A stretch of 64,000 nucleotides of DNA from assembly GCF_000005505.3 (NCBI RefSeq), contig NC_016131.3:15955501-16019500 (forward strand), written 5' to 3'. Origin of the DNA: Brachypodium distachyon (lineage: Eukaryota > Streptophyta > Magnoliopsida > Poales > Poaceae). A model generated the notes under the pieces. That model was given only the letters and a program-made list of their open reading frames with translations. It had not been told where the DNA came from and made no database searches. A program made the position numbers and the translations under genes. Shown here piece by piece: positions 15,768 to 27,318 of the stretch (position 1 is the stretch's first letter; each line of letters begins with the position of its first letter).

Positions 15768-17001
15768 GGCTTCGCCCGCACCCACACGCGCAGGCGAACT
15801 CGGAAATAGGAGGAATCGGGTGGGGGGAGAAGGCGCAGCTGGGGAGCTGTGGACTGATCTGGATTCTGGAGCGAATGATGATGAGAGCCAGGCGAGTTGC
15901 TCTGGATAAGGGGGGCCGCTTGCGCTTATCTAGGAACGGATCGAGCGCGGCGGCCAATGCAGCAGCCAGCAGGAGCGATTCCGTTCCGGGTTCAGCGGCA
16001 ACAATGCTATCTGCCTATCTCTCGTCGTTTATCTCCTCATCGCCGCCGCGTTCGGAACTTCGGATTGGTTTGGTTTGGTGAGAGGGATGGAGATGGCAAG
16101 TCGCCCCGGTGGTGACGGCAGCTTTTCCGGTACGCCCCGGCTGCTGCTGCTTAACTGAAAAACAACGCCAGCTTGCAATACACCCTCAGATCCTAAAATT
16201 GTTGTCAAAATATTACATGACGTTTTAGAAAAATAAATACATCCATATTTGGGCAAATTTGAATCAAGAATTTAGGATCAGAGGGAGTACTTGGCATCAA
16301 CTGGTTTAAGATGAGATAGCTTGTATATTGAAATTTCAGTATCTTGGAGATGGGTCTTGTAGACCAAAAAGAAGGGAGAAGTATCTTCTCTGTGCCTCAT
16401 TTTGCCTCAGAGACACCGGAGATAATAAGTTCAGTGGTGTATCCAACTAACCATCATGTTGTCATATGTAGGCTTACATTACAGAGAGTCCTTTTTGCCC
16501 AACTGGCTTTTGTCCATCTCGCCATTTGGCTAACCAATTTTGCCATGCCATTGTGACATTTTCTTGGGTAACAGAATACAAAAAAGTTCCACACAACACA
16601 GCTAACCTCTCGACAGCAGTGAGCCTTAAGCTCAGTAGCACATAGCAGTGATATTGGAACATGAAATCCACAGATTTAACCTTTTCAGATATGTTGATCA
16701 GCTTGCCGAGCTCAACTGAATCCACATTCTTGGGAACAAGCGCAGCAAGTGAATATACAGATAAGAAGCTGCATCAGTTCTTGAACAACAGCTTTGGGAA
16801 GTACAACAGTCTATTTGAGTTACAAGCAATTCACTAGCAACAGCATCTCATTTAGTAGAGATGATCGAATCATCAAACATGAACAAAGCAAAACCTCCGG
16901 TGACAAATGAAATCGGGCTGGGGTAGGTTTCTCAGCATCTTATTCAGTCAAAGGCTACCACACAAAGGTAGAAAAACATTTCTGTAGCGGCCTCGGGTCT
17001 G
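15768..17001. other. Xylulose kinase promoter and NDUFA6 3' flank
   Basis: This covers the 5' flank of xylulose kinase (GC-rich, about 15768-16130), a Stowaway MITE at 16181-16287 and the 3' region of the NDUFA6 gene. No further gene is seen. Confidence 0.5.
16181..16287. mobile_element. Stowaway MITE
   Basis: The 107-bp element has ends CACCCTCAGATCCTAAAATT and AATTTAGGATCAGAGGGAG, which are inverted repeats, with TA at 16179-16180 and 16288-16289. It lies upstream of xylulose kinase. Confidence 0.8.
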
Positions 17002-19123
17002 CTAGTAGTTGCTGGTGTAGAATTTCTTCAGGAACTCGGAGCTCCCTTGGTCCTTGGAGTCCGTGTCCTGCACCAGCCCCTTCTGCCCGACCACGTACTG
17101 GCCGATTATGTGGTGGCGCTGCTTCGCGTGTTCCGTGATGTTGTTCAGCTCCTCCATCCCGTTGAAGAGAAGCATATCGATAACCTGTTTGTTCGCACTC
17201 AAGGTCAGTTCAAATGAAGGGAGGCACAATATCAGAACGATTGTGCTAGAGGTTTCTGAAACAAGTGCAAAGAGGACAAGTGGTACCAGAAGAAGTATCA
17301 AAGAGTCTTATTATGATCTTAGGCACTCTTACAAAACGAAAAAAAAGTTAAGATGACAAGTAAAGAAAGAGTGAACGCAATGATTTTGATTATATAGCTG
17401 CTAAACCTTGTCTGCAAATTCAATGCATTCAACGATACAAACAAAATCAGTGATCACCATTATAGCAGAAAATTGTTTTAAATAGGTGGATTGAATACAT
17501 TAAATACAGCCTTTTGCGATCCTTCCCACTAGATCTCTCAAGCTGATTTGATCCGGGATTAAAAGAAGAAAAATGAAAGAATACTGAATCTAAATGTTTT
17601 TTCACTAACAGGAACTTAATTTAGAATGTACCGCGTAAGCTTCACGTAAATAACCACCTAATCATGTCGACTGTAATCCCCCTTAAAGTTAGCATAACTA
17701 ATAGCACCAAGAGGCAAATCCACAAAACAAACAAAATAAAATGGGTGTACAGATTGGAAAATAGGAATTGCTCTGGATCGTACAACTGCAGGGGGGCAAA
17801 CTTGAGCATTCTTGCTCAATCAGACTAGTCAAGATCAGCAGTCCCAAACAAAATCTAGTTTCATATTAAGCTAAATATTAGGAAATTTTATAGAGAAACA
17901 TTAGTTACATCTGACGATATAATTAAATAATGCAGCTGGCAACACTTTGGCACAAAACAAAACTGATTTGGTGAAGGTTGCATTATTATTCATGCAAATG
18001 GGCTAGTATAGACAGCTTCTACTGAAAGGAAGAAAGAGAACACTCCAATTGAGTGATTAACTCTTATCTTGAAATTATAACACTTGGCCCACAGATAACT
18101 TGATTGTGTAAAACTGGTTATGCTTTGTGTAGGACCTTAAAAATAAAAAATATTTTTGTTGCGGAAACTATCTGGTCAGTTTGCAGTTGCCTCCATATTC
18201 TCAAGCATGCCACTTTAAGCCAATTCTTTTTGGCCTCGAAGTTATTAGTGATTGATTCATCAGGAGGAATAAATCATGAAGACATACAACAGACAGACGA
18301 ATGTTGAAGATTGCATATCTATCTCTCACAGAATCAACGAGCATAGGACATAGTCATGATTGATGTGCGTAAATCTTATTTGAACTAAGATATCCACACT
18401 TTGCTTCAAAGCATACCATAAATATTGTGGGTTGCAAGTTAAGCTTGAATCTCAATGGTGGATTACTGTGGAAGTCCAAACTGAGTTTGACAAAGAAGAT
18501 AGACTAAAACTTAGTCAAAGTGGAAACTAACTGCATCTCTAAAAATGCTACTTCTTAGAACAGTATCTTGCTAAATAGATGGACATCATTGACCACGCAA
18601 TGTTCTCTACCCTTCTAAACAACCCAAGACACAACGTAGCACCAGTTTTAGTACCTCTAGGTTTCTAGACGAGCAATCCTGCAGATTAGAGGTAAACTAA
18701 AAAAAGCTACCAATCCAACAATTTTCCTACCGATGATGCATCAGCGATTCGCCCATTCCTAACCCGAAAAGAAAAAACGCGTATCGTATTTCACAGCAAG
18801 TTGCCCCTTGGGAGGACCGGACAGCGGAACCGGATCGGAGAAGAAGGCAAATTTTGCGCCATCCAATCTATTCGCGAGAGGCGGATCGATTGGGTAGGGG
18901 GGAAGGGCACCTTGGGGTCTGAGACGCCCTGGTTCTTGCGGATCTGCTTGGAGATGGCGGAGCGTAGCTCGGAGGCGGTGACGACGTCGTCGAGGTTGTA
19001 GATCTCCATGACGGAGGGGATGGAGCGGCACGCCTGCCTGAAGAAGTCGAACACGCGGTGCCGCGCCTCCTCCATCGACGCCGAGTTCGGCGGCACCTTC
19101 ACCGCGCGCATGGTGAACGCCAT
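17002..19123 (-). CDS. Complex I subunit NDUFA6 (B14), LYR family
   Basis: An accessory subunit of mitochondrial NADH:ubiquinone oxidoreductase. LYR proteins of this type bind acyl carrier protein on the matrix arm. Two exons (18911-19123 and 17002-17184) give 131 aa, the usual length in plants. Exon 1 holds the LYR-domain helix (RVFDFFRQACRSIP) and IYNLDDVVTASELRSAI. Exon 2 gives the three-helix remainder and the tail (ITEHAKQRHHIIGQYVVG, ending KKFYTSNY). The phase-0 intron of 1.73 kb has a clear GT donor at 18910 and CAG acceptor at 17185. The start is the first ATG after a GC-rich leader. A TGGGCC word at about 19315 is a possible site II element. Confidence 0.93.
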
Positions 19124-19888
19124 CTTCTCCTCTCTATTCGGACCCCGGCCCCCTGCTTCGCCGCCTCTCTCCGGCTCGCCGTCCGCCCTCAGGTGGTCTC
19201 TCTCCGCACGGTGGTGAGATGAGGTAGGCTCGCTCGCTCGCTGCTCTCCGCTTGGCAAACGCTCTCCTGCCGATGACGGGCCGTCCGTCCACATCGAGAT
19301 TCGGTGGACCGAGATGGGCCGCGTTCAGTACTGGGCTATTTGTGAAAGGCGATCAAGACAAAAATTAAGGTCCCACTTGGCGGCGTCAACGAAAGGGCCC
19401 AGCACACCTCCCCTGTTTGTTTTTTTATGGTACACACCTACCCTGTTTGTTTCATTAGTGTTACAGACTTCGAGTATACTCGTCATGAAAAGAACTTGTC
19501 ACAGTACATCTGTATCTCATCATGAAATTCTCAAACCTCATTACAAAAGTTACAGTACATCTGTATGTCAATCTTCGATTTCACGAAGCAACAATGATAG
19601 CACTAATCAGCTGCAGCGAAAGAATTGCCTTCATGTTACATCAGTGAAACCCCATACCCAACCTCATCTGGTTCAATTAATTGATACGAAGATGTATCTG
19701 GAATATGTCCACTACAAAATCTACACTCAGTTCGCTTTTGTCTTCAACGGAACTACAGGTGCTCGCCTTTCAGCAAATACAACTCCAGAACTCGATCATG
19801 GCAAAACTTGCTGTGGCCAACAAAATAGCTCGATGGTAGAAAAAAGGGAAAGATGAAATTTCATCCTGAAGGCGTGCCATCGCTCACA
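19124..19888. other. NDUFA6 promoter and PRMT3 3' flank
   Basis: The GC-rich leader and promoter of NDUFA6 occupy about 19124-19350, followed by AT-richer sequence that is presumably PRMT3 3' UTR and flank. The words CAGTACATCTGTAT occur twice (about 19501 and 19553). No gene is seen. Confidence 0.45.
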
Positions 19889-22800
19889 TCAAAGGTTGAA
19901 GGTCTGAACCGTCCAGCTGCGCTTACGGCCTTCTGAGCTGATCCCTGTGGTCTCAATCGATATGTCTATGCTGCGATGCTGTGAGGCCCTCACAATGCTG
20001 ACGCGGCATCTGATCGCCACAGCTGGGCACCCCGCTGTGCCAACAGATGCCGATGAGCCAACGACTGATCCCTCACTTGTCATCGCGATGGGCTCTTCAA
20101 AGGTGAAGATTGTTTGCGACCAGTGAGTTGGAGTGGAGAAAGGAGAGGTCGAGAGGACGACGGGCTTGTCCTTGCAGAATCTGTTGGTGAAGCCCGTGTC
20201 GAACCATAAGACGATGCCATGGCACCAGGTTACTCCTGGTACAGCTGCACCACTTGAACTCAGCTTCAGCTCCAAGCTTGCGGTGAAATCCATGTCGCTT
20301 TGCTTCATAGTTGCCAGATCAAAGGACTGCACAGAGTATTAAACCAAGATGTCAGATTACAAATACCTGTGTTGGTGAGGACATCTCAACACAAGGGATG
20401 GGAACATTGTAAATCTTCAGTGCATTTTTTATCAGGATTCCTTGGTGCATTTGTTCTTCTGAGAATACAATGTATTACCTTCAGGGGCGTAGCGCCCAGT
20501 ATGGCAAGGTGTGGCACCTGCCATACCTTGCTTTCATGCGTCATTAGATTAGGATCCCTTCTAATTTCTGTTTTGTGGATGAGAATTGGAAAAGGAGGTA
20601 CTGTAGAAGATGGTGGTGTTTGGACCTTAGGTGGACGGTGGGCCTTTTCTTTTTTCAGTTTGTGGCCATAAAAAAGGCCTGGTAATTATACCATCGATTC
20701 AACGAATATTGTTGCCGTCTGTAAATTCTCGTCTTCCTCCTCAAACCCTCTGATCGGCAAAGCAACCGGCATCAGTGCATCGCCGAATAAATATCCCGTA
20801 TGGCCACCCCTTGTGTCCCCACTCTCCCCGCGGCCCACGGACAACTGCGACCATTCCTCGCGCGGCGCCGCACTACAAGTCCACGACGTAGTCAAGCACT
20901 AGATTAAGCTGGTCTTAGAAATTTTATAATTTAGATGGCACTATAGTGCATCCATATGTGACAAGTTGTTGTTATTGTTCTTTGCATGAACTTATTTGAT
21001 AAATTGGTGGGGATTTTTTGTTTGGGCTTTACTTAGCAAAATATGTTTCTATCAAAATATGTCCGCGCATAGATTATAGTTCTTGCCGTGTCAATTAAAT
21101 TTTCCAGTGGGGCTGTCTTTGTCGCCTATGCCTTGATTTCTGTTTTTGTACGCTCGTAAATACTCTATGTTCTTCTAATCGAATGGGAATCGACTGCCTT
21201 TTATTTAAAAAAAATATTGCGTCTATGCTTCAATGTATCTGTTACTTTTACCATTGTGCCCATTATCACTCCCATGCTACCAATTTCGCCACACCAAAAA
21301 TTTAGTTCGTCCTCCGCCACTGATTACCTTGTGTATTGAACTACTCCCTCCGTCCCATATTAAGCGTCTCAAATTTATCCAAATATGGATGTATCTATGC
21401 CTAAAATGCGTCTAGATACATGTAATATTTCGACACTTAATATGGGACGGAGGGAGTATCAATTTAGAGTTTATATCCATATTCTACGGAGGTTACACTT
21501 GGATAGTGAACTATCAAATCTATATCCGTAGTATAAACATTACACAACTTCAGAAAAGGTGAGGATGCCACTGCCTACGTGAAATAACCCACATGTGCAG
21601 AGTTCCTAGGACTTACATGGAGTACAGCAGTATCTGTCACGACATCCTGAGAAGCCAGTATATCAACTACAGGGAATCGAGCTGAACTTGCTGTTACTTC
21701 TTTGCCAATACATGACATGTCAAAGCCATAAACATTTTCCCAGAATGGCAAGCTAGTTCCACCTCTCCCAAAACCAGCACCAAGCTATGAATCAGAGGAA
21801 ACAAGTTAGCAAATGTAGCAACAGATAAACAACACATACAAGCATATCTACAAACTTACAATTGTTGCCGTATCTGGGAGAATAGCACCACCAGGTTTGA
21901 GGAAATGATCACGTGCATATATAACTGAACTGAGCATGGATTCAAACAACAGGCAGTATCCCATCCACTCACTCACTAACACATCAAAGCCATTGGGTGG
22001 AATTATTATTTTATTGTTCAGCTCTTCAGCTTTGGTATGCACAACACTTATCACTTGAGGACTACGCTTTTGTTCCATACACGCATTTTCATCATATAAT
22101 AGACCATTACTCTTTGCAACCTGCATTTGTGCTGGAACTGTGAGAAAGAAAAAATGGTAAAACAGAAGCAAGTACTTTGGCATTATGATTGAGAAAAAGG
22201 CATACTTGGGTAGCTACGGAACACATCTTTGCACTGCCATCAACAGCAATAACTTTGGATGCACCAGCCTTCGCTGCAAAAAGACTATGAGAAGCATCCA
22301 TCAGCGACAGTCCAAGAGGGATTGCCCAGGCACTATGTGTTAAGAATATCAATTCTATGGACCAGCCTTGCACTTCAATGATACGATCAATACGCTCCAA
22401 TCAAATATCATATTACGAGAGGCATTTTAACAAGGTCAGGTTTGCATCAATGATCAACCTACCTAACAGAGAACCATGCCAGTACTCCCCCTATCAAGCT
22501 ACTGAACACGTCTTATTTTTCTAGGTAGTGCTAATACAATCTATTTATGTGTCCTGGACCTGAGACTACTAGCATCGAGCCTCATGGTAAGACAGAGTAA
22601 TCCGTCAGCGCAAAAGCATTTAACATTCTACATTGCATACCTTAGAATTCCTGTACCGCAACCAACATCCAGTACTGTTGCTCCATCCATGAGGCTACGA
22701 TTGCCCAAAAGGGCATCCCTGTAAGCGTCTGTTCTTACCTGAATGGTTGGCCAAGATAACAGAATTAGATGATATTGTGGATCATATAAGCTCATATGAA

Positions 22801-24055
22801 ATCAGACTAATACAGGGAATCATTGGCCACATATGTCAAGAGTTGCATACTTTGTCGCCAAGCATCTCTCTATGAATGCCAAATGAACTATAAGACCCAA
22901 AGTAGCTATCATCCACACTTTTAATTTCCTTGGCAGTAACACTAGCGCGTGTAATCTTTAGCTGCCTATCACTCTGTTCCTCAGAAAGAGACACATTGCT
23001 ATCTCCATCAAGACTTTCGGTACTAACTGATTTCTCAAATCTAGCACTGATGTCAGAACAATCGTCTATAATTGTGTTCAGGGAGTTGTCCTGTGGTTCA
23101 GCTAACCTCCCATTGCCCGCTGAAAACTCTCCTTTTCCCATTGGCATTCCACAATCCTTCTCCTCATCGTCATCATCAAAGATAGACAAACTATGCAAAA
23201 GCGAGTCGTCTTCCATGAAAGGTTTCAGGTACGAATCCTCCGCCCATGGAACGTTCCCCTCAAGTTGAGAAGTCTCAGCTACATGCAAGTGGCCGCATAG
23301 TTCGCTGTTGCAAGCGAAAGTTTGGCCACAGCTCCAACACTTATTCTCCGCAACCTACAAATCAATCATAAGGTTCATGAGACCAAGCATATGATTCAAT
23401 AAAATTGCAATCCAAATCGACCGTAAACGACAATTAGTGCCTAAGCGAGCGGTGACTTCAATTGCATTGAATTCTGTTAGCAACAAACTTAGCTTCTTAC
23501 GACCAAAGAAAGATTAGTACTCCCTCCGTCCAACAAAAGATGTCTCAAGTTTGTCAAAATTTGGATGTATCTAGACATGACTTAGTGTATAGATGCATTC
23601 AAATTTAGTCAAAATTGAGACATCCTTTGTTGGACGGAGGGAGTACATCAATTGACTCCATGCTGTGAGCATTCTGTTGCATACCAATTGACCTGAGAAG
23701 CTTAAAGCGGCCATGAAATGGAAGCAAGGAGAAAAGGAAAGGAACGGACCTTGGACCGAACAAAATTTATGAGCTTGATGCACCCGTAGAAATCAAGCCC
23801 GAGCTCCCTCACGACCTTGTGGAAATCGAACCGGTGCTCGGCGCCACAGTGCGCGAAGAGGGAGCTCTCGGAGTCGAACCGCGAGCTGCAGAACAGGCAG
23901 AGGACGCCGCCGCCGCCCTCGGCCGCGTCATCGCCATCCGACTCCCAGTCGTCCCACGTCTCCTCCCCCTCCTCCTCTTCCTCCTCCTCGTCGTCCACGT
24001 AGTCATCACGGGGCAGCTCTTGCTTGGAAGGGAGCTCACGCGCCTGGGTCGCCAT
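19889..24055 (-). CDS. Protein arginine methyltransferase 3 (PRMT3)
   Basis: A type I arginine methyltransferase that makes asymmetric dimethylarginine. In yeast and animals PRMT3 modifies ribosomal protein uS5, and in plants it is linked to pre-rRNA processing. Exons 23750-24055, 22851-23354, 22641-22738, 22206-22284, 21860-22120, 21617-21784 and 19889-20326 join in phase to 617 aa. The N-terminus has an acidic run, then a C2H2 finger (CLFCSSRF...HCGAEH) and a second Cys/His cluster (CWSCGQTFACNSELCGHLH). The catalytic core has SAM motif I (VLDVGCGTGIL), VIAVDGSAKM, the double-E loop (VSEWMGYCLLFESML) and the THW loop (PTHWSQTIF). The start is ATG at 24053-24055. Introns hold two Stowaway MITEs and one hAT-like element. 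It is head to head with thymidylate kinase. Confidence 0.93.
20482..21322. mobile_element. Non-autonomous hAT-like element in the last PRMT3 intron
   Basis: The ends CAGGGGCG and CGCCACTG are inverted repeats with one mismatch. The element is flanked by a perfect 8-bp duplication ATTACCTT (20474-20481 and 21323-21330), as expected for hAT. The 841-bp body has no transposase frame. Confidence 0.8.
21344..21456. mobile_element. Stowaway MITE, well preserved
   Basis: The element has CTCCCTCCGTCCCATATTAA at the left and the inverse TTAATATGGGACGGAGGGAG at the right, with TA on both sides (21342-21343, 21457-21458). It lies in the last PRMT3 intron, 21 bp from the hAT-like element. Confidence 0.95.
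23520..23643. mobile_element. Stowaway MITE in PRMT3 intron 1
   Basis: The ends are CTCCCTCCGTCCAACAAA and TTTGTTGGACGGAGGGAG, near-perfect inverted repeats with TA duplications at 23518-23519 and 23644-23645. Confidence 0.95.
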
Positions 24056-24406
24056 GGCCAAACCAAAAATATGCTTCTTCGTGGATGGTCACGCAGCAGC
24101 AGCAGCTCGGTTAAACCCTAGCCTGCGATGGCTCCCCTAAGCTTAAGCCCTGGACGAAAGAGGCGAGCGAATGGGCCGGATGGACCGGGCCCAAGGCCAA
24201 AGAGAATCTGGTCGGCAGGCCCAGCCCATAAGACATCGAGAAGACTGGAGTCTCTGCGCCGAAGCTGCCCTTCGTCTCGCCCCCCCTTCCTCTCGCCGTC
24301 GGCGCCGCCGCCACTGCCGCCATTCGCCGGCCCAGGTAAGAACAGAGCGTGGAGGGGAGGAAAGAGCACTGAGAGAGGGCGGCGCCGTAGGAACACTCAC
24401 CTGTGC
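24056..24406. promoter_or_regulatory. Bidirectional promoter, PRMT3 / thymidylate kinase
   Basis: Only 351 bp separate the start codons of two divergent genes. The interval holds a telobox (AAACCCTA, 24114-24121) and several TGGGCC/GGCCCA-type site II words (ATGGGCCGG, CGGGCCCAAGG, AGGCCCAGCCCAT at about 24170-24230). This combination is typical of growth-linked housekeeping promoters in plants. No TATA box is evident. Confidence 0.7.
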
Positions 24407-26360
24407 ATGACTGCGCTGGCTCGGCTCGCCGGAAGAGCAGTTCCTTGGATCAGGCAAGGCCGCAAACCCCGACGCTCTCCTTACCCAGAAATCCGCGTAC
24501 AACGTTGAGCTAACCGGGCGTTCCATCTTCCTCGCAGGGGTTCCAGCACCGCGGCGGCGGCGGCTCCTCGTGGCGTCGGCTTGTTCCCGCAGCGTAGGAC
24601 CGCGTTCCAGGGCGCGAGGATGGAGAACGGCGGCGGCCGCGGCGCCCTCATAGTCCTGGAAGGGCTGGACAGGAGCGGCAAGACGTCGCAATGCGCTCGG
24701 CTGCTGTCCTTCCTGCAAGGGAAAGGTTGCCTGGCTGAAGCCTGGCGGTTCCCCGACAGAGAGACCAGCGTCGGGAAGATGATCTCCGCCTACCTCGCAA
24801 ACGAGTCGCAGCTCGATGACCGGACCATCCATTTGCTCTTCAGCGCGAATCGCTGGGAGAAAAGGTTTGTTCTTCCGGACTTTGCTATTCTTAAGTGGAC
24901 TGATAAAATTGTTTTCTCTGAATTGACCAAGTTGCACATCATCAGACTTAGAACTTGCACTTGTTTTCGGCTTTTATTTTGGAAGTATCTAGTTTCGTTC
25001 GATGGAGAATCAAGGGTCAGTGATTGTCGATTGAGAAATAAGAATCTATCGGTCCCTTGATCTTTTTGCATAATGTCAATGCAAGTACATATGGAATATG
25101 ATAGTGGTTCAGGTGGGGGTGAATTATTGGGTAATACACTATGTGATCCTCCAGTATGTACAAAATGTGCAATGATTCATATGTGCACCGGGTTCTGAAT
25201 ATGTAGCTGTTTGTTGGGTTGTCATATGCAGAAATTTGATGGAAAGCAAACTACTTGGTGGAACTACTCTTGTCGTGGACCGCTATTCCTATTCAGGGCT
25301 TGCATTTTCAGCTGCTAAAGGACTTGAGATTGAGTGGTGCAAGGTGAGCCAGATACCACCCGGGCGATGTATTATTACAAGGCATGTGCTTTCCAATGCG
25401 TAAAATTTTAACAAGTACCATCTCTCTGTCCTTTTGCAGGCTCCAGAAGTTGGCTTGCTAGCTCCAGATCTTGTAATATACCTGGATGTACAACCAGAGG
25501 TATTCTGCTGGTGCTCATTCTGCTAATGGCATTCAAAACATCAATTTCTGGATCATTTCATAGTTTGTAATGCATATCTCAAGCTTTCATTTTGGTTGTT
25601 TCAGTTTCTATGTACTGTAGTGGTGATGGTCACCATGGGGCCACTATCCAATCAAATAACCATATGTAAATAAACTCAATGATGCTGATGCTCGTAAGGT
25701 GTTCCTCTATTGCTCCGGCAGAACACAAAAAACTAGTCTACTTCAATTCTATGCCATTCTGCCAGCACAAAACATGAAAAACTGTTCTTCAGCTAATTTC
25801 TTTGCCCACCCAACTACGACATGCTAAGTTGTTCTGTGACCAAATGTCTAAATTTATCACTAGGTTACCATTCAGTTAAAGGGTCCACTTTGGTTACTGG
25901 AATTCCTTAGTTGTAAATGTGGATTTACTATTTCAGAAAGCGGCCGAAAGAGGAGGCTACGGGGGTGAGAGATATGAAAGAGTTGAGTTCCAAAAAAGAG
26001 TTGCTGAGCATTACCATTCACTCCGTGATTCAACATGGAAGGTAACTTATTTGTGGGAAAATTTGCTGAGATTTATTGCTTTGCCTGATTTGTTAGCAAC
26101 ACTGTTCCATGTTGGGTATGATATAAACTCAACGAGATTTAAGTTTAAAGGAATTTGACAGTAACCGCATCACATAGTTCTTTTGCAACCAGCTCTTAAG
26201 TAGTTAAGTTAACCCAGATGACTTATGGTACACTCTTTTTTTCGCGAAGGTTGTTGACGGTTCCCTTCCCATGGAGACCGTGCAAGAACAGCTAAGAGAA
26301 CTAGCCATGAACTGCATCTCGGAATGCCAGGGGAAGCAACTTACCAACCTTACCTGGTAG
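24407..26360 (+). CDS. Thymidylate kinase (dTMP kinase)
   Basis: It converts dTMP to dTDP for DNA synthesis. Exons 24407-24453, 24538-24864, 25232-25343, 25440-25499, 25937-26041 and 26250-26360 give 253 aa. Starting at the internal ATG 24620 gives 210 aa, the usual core length. The core has the P-loop ([11 protein letters not shown]), then RWEKR, the DR motif (VVDRYSYSG) and the lid region ([11 protein letters not shown]). The 43-residue extension is rich in Ala, Arg and Ser, with no acidic residue, and resembles an organelle transit peptide. Its first intron would use a GC donor (ATCAG|GCAAGG) and the acceptor CCTCGCAG. The core call is firm. The extended start is likely but needs transcript support. 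Two start sites could give organellar and cytosolic/nuclear forms. Confidence 0.9.
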
Positions 26361-27318
26361 AGTTTGACCATCCCACAGCGAAATGCCGAACTGATACATC
26401 ATCAAGATCTCTTTTTAATTGTGTGATTGACTATTACTCTGGATTAGAGCATTTTCTTTGCCCGTTTATGTACGTTGACAACTGTGAGCAATAAAGCTAT
26501 GATCTGATAATTTGGGGAGCATGTAATTTGATGGTGACCTTTTGATGCACGTCTTTGGTGACCTTGTTTTGAAGTGATTCTAGTGTTTTTCCTGGGACTG
26601 AATTGATCACATTTTGCACTGTAAAAATATGATGGCAAGGTATTGTACAGAACTGAAAAGGAAATATTGCCTCTGTCCATGTTATAAGACGTTTTGGCAG
26701 TTGAAAAGGAATTACTATATCTGTATGAAAACTTATGTGACATAAGCTGCATCACATAAATCATTAATGCAATAAACCTAGTCTTCATGAAAATACGCCA
26801 TATATTTTGAAATAAATTTTTTAACAGGCAACCTACTTCAACAGAATCCAGAACCGTGAGGTATTGTACAGAACTGAAGAAGAAATATAGCCTGACGTTT
26901 TGGCAGTCGACCAACAATTATATACTGTATTAGTATAAAAAACTTAGTGTGACAAACTGTTATCACACAAACCATTAGTGGAATAAACATAGTCTTGATG
27001 GAAAATACGCCATGTATTTTGAAATAATTTTTTAAACTAGAAACCTACTTCAACAGAATCCAGAACTAAATATCTATGCGACCATATGCAGCTTGAAATC
27101 CACATACTGAAGCTGCAGGTTCAAATTATCACAAAGAGCACGAGCTATCAATTCCAACAGCGTGAGCTTTTACCAGAACAAAGCATAGGTTTTTAATCCA
27201 GAACACTATAGGATACACCACCAGAAGTAACAACTCAGGAGAGCAGGTTTTCCTACTGTCTGTCAGAAGTACAGTTTAGAGTTGATACTCAAGAACCACA
27301 CTGCATGACCTTGGATCT
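26361..27318. other. Convergent intergenic, thymidylate kinase / eIF6
   Basis: The two genes end towards each other here. The segment contains their 3' UTRs and a two-copy 221-bp tandem duplication (26640-27070). No other gene is seen. Confidence 0.5.
26640..27070. repeat. 221-bp tandem duplication
   Basis: Copy 1 begins GTATTGTACAGAACTGAA at 26640 and copy 2 begins with the same words at 26861. Both share ACGTTTTGGCAGT, AATACGCCAT, TTTTGAAATAA and CCTACTTCAACAGAATCCAG in order. The copies have diverged by substitutions and small indels. Confidence 0.85.

Noticed and set aside
24143..24937. 264-codon minus-strand frame over the PRMT3/thymidylate kinase promoter
   Set aside because: It overlaps the thymidylate kinase exons and promoter, has no domain and no ATG-consistent gene structure. 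It is a GC-driven open frame.
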